Below, piece by piece: positions 12,169 through 22,205 of a DNA stretch of 64,000 nucleotides. The notes beneath the pieces were generated by a model that was not told the DNA's origin, did not search any database, and saw only the letters and a list, made by a program, of their open reading frames with translations. How positions within the stretch are numbered: the stretch's first letter is position 1; each line of letters starts with the position of its first letter. This stretch comes from Meloidogyne chitwoodi (taxonomy: Eukaryota; Nematoda; Chromadorea; Rhabditida; Meloidogynidae). The translations under genes were made by a program, and so were the position numbers. The stretch is from positions 1,054,001 to 1,118,000 of the forward strand of contig JACZZP010000002.1 in NCBI GenBank assembly GCA_015183035.1. Reading direction: 5' to 3'.

Positions 12169-13284
12169 TTTAGTTTTCCATTATATGATAATAAGGAAAT
12201 AAGACAACTTGTCTAAAAACAATAGATCTAAACTGACAAATTTAATTATTTTTACTTTATAAATATCTGAGTTTAATAAAGATACCATGACAACAAGGTT
12301 AATTTTAATCGAGGTACATATATTAATAAGGTTAACCAAGGTAGTTTTTCATGTGGTAATTCTTTTACAATCTTTTTTTATTTTTCATCAACGGTCATGA
12401 TATCTTTTCATTTTATTCCAAATTATAAATAAAAATTTTGACTGTATCAAAAACTGCAAATATGTATAAAAAACTTAAGCCACACAACAACACAGTTGGC
12501 GGGAAGGTGATTTCCAACTCTAGTTTCTATGTAAAAAGGCCATCCTGCTAAGAAGGGTAGTCGTGCATACATATATTTTTGTTAGAGCTCACTATATTCA
12601 TCACTGTTAGAGGAAAAAATTCTTTGTAGTCAATGGACGCCAGTTGCTCCTATTCTCATATTTTCATTTTCTTTCTAACGCGCTTTTTCAGTTTGTCCTC
12701 ACTTTTCAATAAATAATTTTAGTATTATAATAATCCTTTCTCTTCTATGTATACATACATTATGAAGAAAAATAACAACTTGTCATTCTTAGTTCAAACT
12801 TGTTTTTGATCCTATCAATCTAAAAGTTTCCCACTCATTTCAACCTTCTAAAGTTCACTTTCATCAATTATTATATTTCATTTATCGTAAAATTATCCTC
12901 TCTATTTGTTCGTAATTATTAATAAATGTAGTATTTTTTGATTTATATCGCTTATTTAAATTTCTTCTAATTTTGGCATTATGTGGACGAAGTGTCTACA
13001 TCTAAATTTTTTAGTATAAAAGAACAATTTTTGATTTGCAAATTATTTTGTTATTGTTCGGTTGTCCTTTTCGCTTTTTTTATTAAAATAAAAATTTATC
13101 TTTCGTAATGAAATTAAAAGTTGGCGTCATTTGATTGTCCTCTCATTCTTTTAGGTTAGCCAGCATTAAGATTAACCTTTTTAAACGATCATTCCGCGCT
13201 TGAACCCTACAAATTCTTCACTATTAATTTAAAAATTTAAGATTATAATTGAAAATATTAATTTCTACTACAATCGAAACAACT
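12169..13284. other. Intergenic region upstream of arginine kinase
   Basis: 1,116 bp between divergent genes. I see no coding exon or RNA gene. GC is locally higher at 12480-12660 than in other spacers. It must contain the promoter of the arginine kinase gene, probably highly expressed, but no specific element could be identified. Confidence 0.5.
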
Positions 13285-14746
13285 ATGGCTGTTCCTGCTG
13301 ACGTGATCGGGAAGATTGAAGCTGGATTCAAAAAGCTGCAGGTTTATCGTGTATACTTTTAAATTAAAATATCATTTCTAATTTGATAGGAAGCTCCGGA
13401 GTGTAAGTCGCTGCTTAAGAAGTACTTCACTAAGGAAGTTATGGACCAGTGCAAGGGACTCAAGACTAAGCTTGGCGCAAACTTACTGGATGTGATCCAA
13501 TCTGGAGTTGCTAATCTTGATAGCGGTGTAGGTGTGTATGCACCCGATGCTGAGGCTTACACTCTCTTCAAACCTCTCTTTGACCCAATCATTCAGGTTA
13601 ATTTTTAGTTTTCTTTTATAACAAAACATCGTTTTTAGGATTACCACAACGGATTTGGACCTAACCAGAAGCAACCGCAGACTGACTTGGGCGAGGGGAA
13701 GACACAACTTTTGGCAGATTTGGATCCTGAGGGAAAGTTCATCAATTCAACTCGTGTTCGTTGTGGGCGTTCGTTGCAGGTTTTTGTTTGCTTGTTATGT
13801 ATCTTTTGATTTTACAGGGCTATCCGTTCAATCCTTGTTTGACAAAGGAGAATTATATGGAGATGGAAGGCAAGGTGAAAGGGGTCTTTGATCAACTCAA
13901 GTCTGGTTTGTTTTTCATTTTAAAATTTTCTCAATATTTTATTAAGATTCTGAGCTTAGTGGCACTTATTATCCATTGGAGGGGATGACTAAAGAAATTC
14001 AAACTCAATTGATTAAAGACCACTTCTTGTTCAAGGAAGGAGATCGTTTTTTGCAAGAGGCGAATGCTTGTCGTTATTGGCCAACAGGACGTGGTATCTA
14101 TCACAACGATAAGAAGGTTGTTATATTATTTAATTTACTTTTTATTTTTTACTTTAGACTTTCCTTGTCTGGGTGAATGAGGAGGACCATCTTCGTATTA
14201 TTTCTATGCAAAATGGTGGAAACGTTGGTCAGGTTCTGGAGCGACTCATCAAAGGAGTGAAGGCGATTGAGACTAAGGTGCCATTCTCTCGCGACGATCG
14301 TCTTGGCTGGCTCACCTTTTGTCCTTCTAACTTGGTTTATTTGTTTTTGATTTGTTTTTATTATATCTCATTTTATAGGGAACAACGGTTCGTGCATCTG
14401 TCCATATCAAGTTGCCAAAAATCAGCGCCAAACCAAATTTCAAACAGTGCGTTCTTTTAATTAACTTGGAAAATTATTTTTTATTTTAGAATCTGTGATG
14501 AGATGAAACTCCAAATTCGTGGAATTCATGGTGAGCACTCCGAGACTGAAGGTGGCGTCTACGACATCTCGAACAAGGCTCGCCTTGGGCTTACCGAGTT
14601 TGAGGGTTAGTTAGTTTGTGTTAAAAAAGTGGAATAATATATTTAACAATTTTTTAATTAAAACATTCTTATTTTGATCAATTTCAGCAGTCAAGCAGAT
14701 GTACGACGGTGTTAAGAAGTTGATTGAGCTTGAAAAGGCAGCCTAG
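13285..14746 (+). CDS. argk-1: Arginine kinase
   Basis: Phosphagen kinase: ATP + L-arginine gives ADP + phosphoarginine, an energy buffer in invertebrates. Nine exons join cleanly: 13285-13341, 13390-13596, 13639-13779, 13818-13905, 13947-14116, 14158-14334, 14379-14446, 14490-14605, 14688-14746. The product (about 357 aa) is full-length for the family. It has the N-terminal helical domain ([18 protein letters not shown]), the substrate-specificity loop region [13 protein letters not shown], the phosphagen-kinase signature with active-site Cys [19 protein letters not shown], and the mobile loop [19 protein letters not shown] with the conserved Glu. The C-terminus is [22 protein letters not shown]. 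Codon use is less AT-rich than in neighbouring genes, which suggests high expression. Confidence 0.97.
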
Positions 14747-15253
14747 ATGGGAATATATAGGAAAATGATAATAGATGATAAAATTATTTAAATAGGTATA
14801 TAAATTTTGATAATTAAAATATAGTTAAGATACTCTTTTTTTGAATATAATGTTTAAATTTATCTTGCATATTGTTTTTTTCGGTATTTGTGAGTAAATT
14901 GTATAATTTGATTTTTTATTGATGGTTTTTCGGAAATACATTGAACAATTTTACAGAATTTTATAAATTTTTTACAACTCTTAATCATTTGGAGTGGGTT
15001 TTCCTGGATTTATTTTTCTTTAAAATAAAATGCTTAAAATGATTTTTCCATTTTTTTTATTAAAACATAAGTTCATTCAAGTTGATTCATTCAAGTTAAC
15101 ATTTTTGTTTTCTCATTGCCTTTTTTAACATTTAAGCATTGATATTCCCTTCCCTTATATATTTGTCTTATTCATCTGATTGTTTGCCTTTAAATTCTCA
15201 ATTTTTTTCATTTATTACAAATTATCAAAAATTAAGCTTTAAAAATTCAATTT

Positions 15254-15434
15254 GGCACTACTGAAGATGGATGGTATTTTTTCTTTTTGTCTACTGCATG
15301 TCTGAAAGTTGAAAACTATAACTATTCGATTCACCTCGACAAGCTGAGCCTAATGGTGCCACTCACGTTTCACAAAACGAATTATGAGCCTAGATACAGG
15401 TCCCTCAAAATCCCATCCCATCTTCAGTAGTGCC
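15254..15434. mobile_element. 181-bp MITE, hAT-like
   Basis: Terminal inverted repeats GGCACTACTGAAGATGG (left) and its complement ending CATCTTCAGTAGTGCC (right) bound a non-coding interior. They are flanked by a perfect 8-bp target duplication TTCAATTT at 15246-15253 and 15435-15442. An 8-bp duplication with short TIRs and no transposase is typical of hAT-derived MITEs. It sits in the spacer between arginine kinase and the four-TM gene; the rest of 14747-15532 is AT-rich with nothing recognised. Confidence 0.88.
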
Positions 15435-15532
15435 TTCAATTTGTTAAAAATCCTTCTAATTTTAAGAACAATTTAAAAAGAATTTTTTTAATTTTTATTG
15501 TCTACTAGTTATTAAAGTAAATTTTAAATAAA

Positions 15533-16480
15533 ATGCCTGTTGGTACTTTAAATTCCTTCACTGCTGCTCGTCGTGAAAAATTTAAATGTACTTGTTTATG
15601 CTTTAGAACATATGTTGAAGTATAAATAAATATTAAAATTTTTAATTAAATATTTTAAAATTAAAAAGGATGCAGCTTTCTTTATAGCTGTTTTTGGTGT
15701 TTTGTTTTCACTTTTAGCATTTATTCTTCATACAAAAACAACCCAATTTATTCAAGATGAAATGTTTATGGATAAAATCTTTCTTTCAACTACCTTTTCT
15801 ATAATTATCCATATTTTTATAATTATTGCTTTATTGACAAGAGTGTCTGCATTTATTTGGCCTTTTATTATTTTTCAAGTAAAATTTTACTATAACTTTA
15901 CAAATTAAAAGAGATTAAAAATATTGGAACAAAATTAAATGGTTGAGGTGGATCAACAAAAATATTAGAATTTTTCATTTTCTCTGGCGATCCTTTGGAA
16001 ATTTTTTATTATAAAAAATAATTTTAAATTATTTTGTTTAGGCAATTGGAATACTTATTAATGGCAAATTTCTTTTAATTTTGACAATATCCGTTATTGA
16101 AACATTTGTTTATACAATTGAAGGAAAAAATGGCAGATTTATATTTTTTATTTAATCCATAAATTTTTCAGATGTTCAACAGTATCACATTGAAGAAAAC
16201 AAGTTTATTACAACTACATTTAAAAAAGGTTATGGTACTTTTTTAATTTAGTAAATCTTTTTCAGATATTTTGTATCGATTTGAAGATTTAAATGGATTT
16301 GTAGTATTGGGTTTACTATTTTTATTCCAATTATGGATTTTCTCAATTATTTGGCGGTCCTATGAAACAATAAAATCGGAACAATTATCAAAAAAATTAA
16401 TTGAAGATCAACAAAAGGAGGAAAATAATTTGAGCACATCTACATCCAAAATAGTTGATGAAAACTTTGTCATTGCGTAA
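15533..16480 (+). CDS. Four-transmembrane protein, unknown function
   Basis: Not recognised beyond its topology. The N-terminus MPVGTLNSFTAARREKFKCT plus CLCFRTYVE is Cys-rich and cytosolic-looking. Four hydrophobic segments follow: FFIAVFGVLFSLLAFIL, IIIHIFIIIALLTRV then FIWPFIIFQ, ILINGKFLLILTISVIE, and FVVLGLLFLFQLWIFSIIW. The C-terminal tail is charged (YETIKSEQLSKKLIEDQQK). The layout resembles nematode LAPTM/tetraspan-like families, but no diagnostic motif (such as a CCG motif) is present. At least four introns; one acceptor (about 15669) is AAAAAG rather than TTTAG. Confidence 0.7.
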
Positions 16481-16715
16481 CAAATGAAGAGTATAAATAA
16501 TAGAAAGGGAAATAAAGAATATAATTAAATTCAAATTCATCATTTAAATTTTAAACATTTTTAAATTAATAAATACTTTGTTAAATTAATTTTTCATAAA
16601 TCCGAAGAGCTGGGGTAACCAGTCTGTTATATAGTGAGAAGTTTGTTGTAGGGTAGGTAGTAATGAGTATAAAAGTGACCTCCAGTTGATTAGTCTAACT
16701 TCAATTCACGTAAAG

Positions 16716-18184
16716 ATGGAGGTGGATAAACTTATTTCTCAACTATATGGCCAGGATTTCGACGTAGCACAAAACGTAAGTTCCATTCTTTTAATCTCGT
16801 CCAATTTCTAAAATTTAGGTTGAGCCTTCTGTACTTGTAGAACTGTTACGTAAAGCAAAGGCAATATTCCAGGCTCAGCCTGTACTTCTAGAACTCGCCC
16901 CGCCTCTTGTTATATGCGGCGATATTCATGCCCAATACAATGATTTGCGCCGTATATTCAGCCAACTTGGACAGCCACCTACTACCAGATATCTTTTTCT
17001 TGGGGGTAAAAACTCAGAAAATTTATTTACAACAATTCTTTCTGATTTAGATTATGTCGATCGTGGGCCACTAAACTTGGAAACAATTGCATTGTTGCTT
17101 TGTTACAAGGTCAAATATCCTGCGTGTTTCTACCTCGTTCGCGGCAATCACGAAACAAATACAGTCAATTCCGTTTATGGATTCAAAGCAGAGATTGAAC
17201 GAAGATATGGAAAGAGAGATAATGTTGGCCTGTTTTGGCTATTCAATGATGCGTTTGCTCAAATGCCTTGTAGTGCTTTGGTAGGAGGTAAGGAAGAACT
17301 ATTTATTAAAAAAAAATATTTTTAAAAACAGGTCGAATTCTTTGCATGCATGGAGGGTTGTCGCCGGCATTGACTGAGAGGAATCAATTACGACTCATTA
17401 AACGCGGATGGCAAGATCCTCAAGGCGTTAATATTGCTATTGACTTGCTTTGGTAAGATTACGAAAATAAAGTCAGAAAATTTACTTGAAATTTAGGTCA
17501 GATCCTGAACCTGGAATTAAAGGATGGAGGCCAAGTCCGAGGTAAACAATAATCCTATTATCTAACTTTTAATCCTATTAAATTTGAGAGGATGCAGTTA
17601 TTTATTCGGGGATGATGTTCTAGAAGATACGTGCCGAAAACTTGATGTGGATGTAATCGTGAGGGCTCACCAAGTTGTACAAGACGGATACGAGATACAT
17701 CCAACTCAAAAATTGGTTACAGTATTTTCGGCGCCAAACTACTGTGGAGAGGTAAATAACCTTTAAATTACTTAATTTTAATTATTTTCAGTTTAATAAC
17801 GCTGGTGCTGCTATGCACGTGGATGTGAAGTTGGGCTGTTCATTTTCTCAATTTTTGCCCGTAAACAGTCCACAACAAAATAAACAACAAAAGTCAGCAA
17901 CAACAGCCATGCCAATATCATCTCGATATATTACTTCTCAACACACTTCTGCAGCTACTAATAAACCAACAGCAACAACATCAAATACTAATGTTGGTAC
18001 TAAACCCTCATTTCATGTAAAACCCTCTGCACCAGTAAAATTGCTTGCATCATCTCGCTATACTGCTTCTGCTGTGGTGCCTTCTTCAAAATCTAATCCT
18101 TTGTTAGCAACTTCATCTCGCTATGTTGTGTCCACTCCACCTTCTCAGGACTCTAAACAACCTCAAACTCCAACCAAAAAATAA
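16716..18184 (+). CDS. PP1-type serine/threonine phosphatase, divergent, with SSRY-repeat tail
   Basis: Metal-dependent Ser/Thr phosphatase of the PP1 (GLC7) group. Exons 16716-16775, 16819-17005, 17051-17287, 17332-17452, 17497-17541, 17589-17751, 17792-18184. Metal-ligand motifs are present: [10 protein letters not shown] (usual GDIHGQ), GDYVDRG restored across the second intron, GNHET (usual GNHEC/ES), [17 protein letters not shown] and [15 protein letters not shown]. The D, H and N ligands are retained, so it may be active. After the catalytic core a Ser/Thr/Ala-rich tail of about 115 aa contains three spaced SSRY motifs (SSRYITS, SSRYTAS, SSRYVVS). Nematodes have expanded families of such PP1 paralogues, many expressed in the male germ line; a similar role here is inference. 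Confidence 0.9.
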
Positions 18185-18595
18185 CTTATAATATTATTCT
18201 TGTCAAATAATACCTAAACTGATATTCAATTTATTTGTGTATATAATATGTTTTTTGTTATGTTAATAAAGAAAATGTAATTTCTTATTTCTCTGAGGTA
18301 ACTTATTTGGTCCAAAATATAAGGAATTGGTCTCACCTAAATGAAGAAATCTGTTTCTCTTAAAATAATTAATGAAGTAACAATAACATAAAATAAAGAT
18401 GTCATAAAAGAACATTATAAAATGCGACAAGATACTGACTAGAGGATCGAATTAGAAAAAATTAAAAAAAACCAGTTCAGGTAATTTCAGTGATCCAAAA
18501 ATTATTTAATAACTATAATAACATCAAAATAATTATGAACTAGTTTTACACAATAATATAATTAAAACAAAAGTATTATGTTTCTATTTCAAATT
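18185..18595. other. Intergenic between convergent genes
   Basis: 411 bp. An AATAAA-like TTAATAAAG at about 18265 is a plausible polyadenylation signal for the phosphatase gene. Nothing else recognised. Confidence 0.5.
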
Positions 18596-21500
18596 TTAAA
18601 GCTTTAAGTCATTATTAGATGTATTTCCCAGCAATTGTCTTTTTACAAGTTTATTATAAAGACCTTCAGGTTGCTCCATTAATTCAGAATGAGAACCCAT
18701 CTGAAAATATTATAAAATAATTTTTATAAAAAGAATAATTTAACCTGAACAATACTTCCTCCATCTAAAACAATAATCCGATCAGCTTTTTCCACAGTTG
18801 AGAGGCGATGAGCAATTAAAATGACAGTTCTACCTTTTTTGCATAACATAATTGATTCTTGGATTATATGCTCACTTTCAGAATCCAAAGCCGACGTTGC
18901 CTCATCCAAAATTAGAACAATTGGATTTCTTACAAGTGCTCTAGCTATTGCTATTCTTTGCTTTTGGCCACCTTTTAATTTTAAAAAATTTAAAATAATA
19001 TTCTTATTTTCTCACCACTCATTTGAGCACCCTTCTCACCACATTTTGTTTCATAACCAAATTCACTATTGCTTACAAAAGTGTGAATATTAGCAAGTTC
19101 TGCGGCTTTTATCACATTATCCATTGTAAATTCATTTTCTTCACATCCATATAAGATATTTTCACGAACAGAGCAAGCATAAAGAGTTGGTTCTTGAGAG
19201 ACCAGAGAAACCTAAAAATAAATTCAGAAAAATATAAAAAAATATTAACTATTTTATGAAAATATTTGTGCTCATATTGTTCAATTGGACAATCATCAAG
19301 CAGAATTTGACCAAAAAGTGGTTCATAAAAATGTTCCAATAAAGCAATTATACTAGATTTCCCAGCACCACTTGGCCCAACCAAAGCAACAACTTCACCA
19401 GGAAGAATTACAAAAGAAAGATCCTTTTAAAAAAACTTAATTATAATCAATTTTTCGAAATAAACAGGAAAAATATCTAAATTACCTTTAAAACATTTGT
19501 ATTCGGTCGAGTAGGATAAGAAAATCCAACTTTACGAAATTCAATCTTTCCATTAATCTTGAAACAGAAAAAAGTTGAAAAGATAGACTAAATTTTTACC
19601 TTTTTCGGTATAAATTCTCCCTGATCTAATTTTATTTTTGGAACTCTTTTCATATATTCAAATACTTTCCTAGAGGCGCCAACACATTCCATTAAACTAG
19701 TTCCAACACTGTTTAACATATAAAAATTCTCACCAAGTTGTAACTGATATAACATAAATGCAAGCCTAAAAATATAATTTTTTAATTATTCTATATAATT
19801 GAAAATACATCTGATCAGAGGTCATTCGTCCTGAAATAACCAAATGTCCACCATAGGAAAGAATGGCTACAAGGATACAATTATTAGCCAATTCATTGAC
19901 CCATTGAAATCCAGCTAAGGCCATCGATTTTTTCTAAAGAAAATTAAATGGAAAAATTAAATTGTAAAGAAAAATTTTAACTTTATTTATTTGAAGTGTT
20001 CGGGATAAATGCCATTCAAAACGACCTTGCTCTTTTTTTTCAGAAGCAAAAGCTCTAATATTACGCATACAACCAAAAACTTCTTCTGCAACTCGATTGG
20101 CATCTGACTTTGTTTGCTGTGTTTTTTCACTCAAACTCTAAAATAAAATAAATGTATTTCATCAAATAATTTAAAGTAAACATCATAGTAAGAACTGTAG
20201 AGTTTTGTAAAAAATGTAATAGGAGGTATAACAATTATAGTTAAAAGAGTAAGACGCCAACTCATTCCCATCATAAAAATAACAGACCCAATAACCATTA
20301 AACCATTTCTTAACAGAATATTTACATTTGTAGATATCGTTGCAGACATTGTCTTTGAATATAAATTTAAATAAAAAAATATACAAAATATAACCATTAC
20401 CTCACAATCAGATATTAAACGAGAAAGTATTTCGCCTGTCTGTGCCTGATCAAAAAAAGCAATTTCCTGTGAGATAATTGAACGAAACAGATCTCTCCGC
20501 ATCAACAAATTTATTTGAGCAGTAGTGTAATTAAGTGTACCAGCTCGAAGCCCACCAAAAAGAGTTACAATCTTAAAAATACAATAAAAAATGTAAAAAT
20601 AAAAATTAAATACCAAAAGAAGCAAAGACATGAAAAGAACAGATTCAAAAAATTGGTGAACATCCCTTGTATGAACAATGTGAGAAATAACTTGAGCAGT
20701 GTAAAGGGGCACAAAAACACGTGCTAAAAAAGAAAAATGCTCACAATCAAAAAGCTAGATTATTTGGTCCAATATGATAAAATAAGCGCGAACGGAAAAG
20801 AAAAATAACCAAAGTCCATTGTTTTCATAAGTGCCAAATATTTTTTTATTGGGCTATTTACCTGAGGAATAAATGATCAAAAAGAAGAATCCAACAAGAA
20901 GCCAATTCCAAACATATAAGCAATAACCGAGTAAGTAGTGAATATGTTCCCAAGTAGAAATACGCAATGAAAAAGTATTGCATCCTTCCTGCTGTCCATT
21001 TAAAGTAGGACTATCAGTATTACCATTATTTATAATTATATTATTAGAATCATCAATTAACTGATGATATGGCGAAGTTGTATCCGAATTTGTTAAAGGA
21101 GAAAGACTAAAATAAAAAAAATATATGAAAATAAAAAATAATAATATTAACCATGATTTACGAAACAAAAAAAACTCGTATAAAGCGTGTACGCAACTAA
21201 AAGCAACAACGTTCCAAATAATATTCAACCAAACACCAAGAAAATGCAACTGTTGATCATGCTCAGAAAAAGCGAGCAATTTAATTAGAGAAAACGAAAA
21301 GTTGCAAATTTGGAGTCCGATTAGAAAATAATTTAAAAATTTAGAGAATATTCTTTCTGAATGCTGCTCTCTCTGATGAAGATGAAAACGAATAAAAAGC
21401 ACCGGGATAAAAAGTAAAAGAAGAGATCTAAGCAGAAGTAAAAGCAAAAAGTCAAAAGGTGAACAGATAAAAGAGTAACCATCTGAAATAATTAGTTTTT

Positions 21501-21898
21501 GAATTTTTAATTATCTAAAAAAATTGCAAACATCTCCTTAGTACATTAATAATGAAAAACTAAAACCATCTCATGGTGTTAAATGTTATAACAAGAAAAA
21601 TTAAATAAACATCAAATTCTATTTTCATAAAAAGAAGATTAGCAGAAAAGTTTGATAGATAGGTGTCAAGTTTAATACTACCCCAAAATTGAATGTACTA
21701 CATATAAAAATGCTTACCTTTTAATATTATATAATCCCAAATTTGGGAGATATTAAGATTCAAAAATGGCCGTCCTTCATTATAAAATCCAAGTGATAAA
21801 ACTGTAATGAATAAATCTAAAAACCACAAAAAAGTGCAGATAAAAATAATAAACAAAAGTCGATAGGAGGAGGATGGTGGATTTTGTAGAATAGGCAT
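18596..21898 (-). CDS. ABC half-transporter, TAP-like/HAF type (ABCB)
   Basis: Membrane exporter with one TM domain and one nucleotide-binding domain, related to TAPL (ABCB9) and nematode HAF proteins, which act in lysosome-related organelles. Reading from 21898, hydrophobic N-terminal segments ([41 protein letters not shown]) precede the ABC transmembrane core ([63 protein letters not shown]). The ATPase domain has Walker [11 protein letters not shown]-loop VSQEPTLYA, signature [15 protein letters not shown], Walker [16 protein letters not shown] and switch His [13 protein letters not shown]. It ends [15 protein letters not shown]. All catalytic motifs are intact. There are about 13 introns. 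It is divergent from the Nopp140-like gene, 307 bp away. Confidence 0.92.
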
Positions 21899-22205
21899 TA
21901 AAAAAATTTAATAAAAGTTAAGGATACCTGAAAATAATAAAGTTAAATGTAAAAAATAACAGGAATAGATGCGATACTATTGCGCGCCTAGATGTGACAC
22001 GCCCGATTAGGCGCGACTTATTAGACGACGACCGACTGGACGCGACTGCATATTTTTTAATTTTTTTATTTTTTTCTCATTCCAATTCCGAGCCTAGAGC
22101 TGTACCCTGCCTAGATGGCCGCGCCTTCCTGGCATGCATCTTCATGGGCTGTTTGAATGAAAATTAAATTAATAAATTAATTTATTAGATTGATAATCCT
22201 GATAA
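21899..22205. other. Intergenic with a GC-rich island
   Basis: Shared upstream region of the ABC transporter (-) and the Nopp140-like gene (+). The stretch 21968-22045 is unusually GC-rich for this window and repeats short words (GCGCGCCTAG, GGCGCGACT, GGACGCGACT). A second GC-rich patch with GCCTAGATGGCCGCGCC lies at 22105-22150. It could be a decayed mobile element or promoter sequence. Confidence 0.45.

Noticed and set aside
20183..20386. Alternative frame rich in aromatic residues on the minus strand
   Set aside because: It is a shadow frame of the ABC transporter transmembrane exon; the other frame carries the family motifs.
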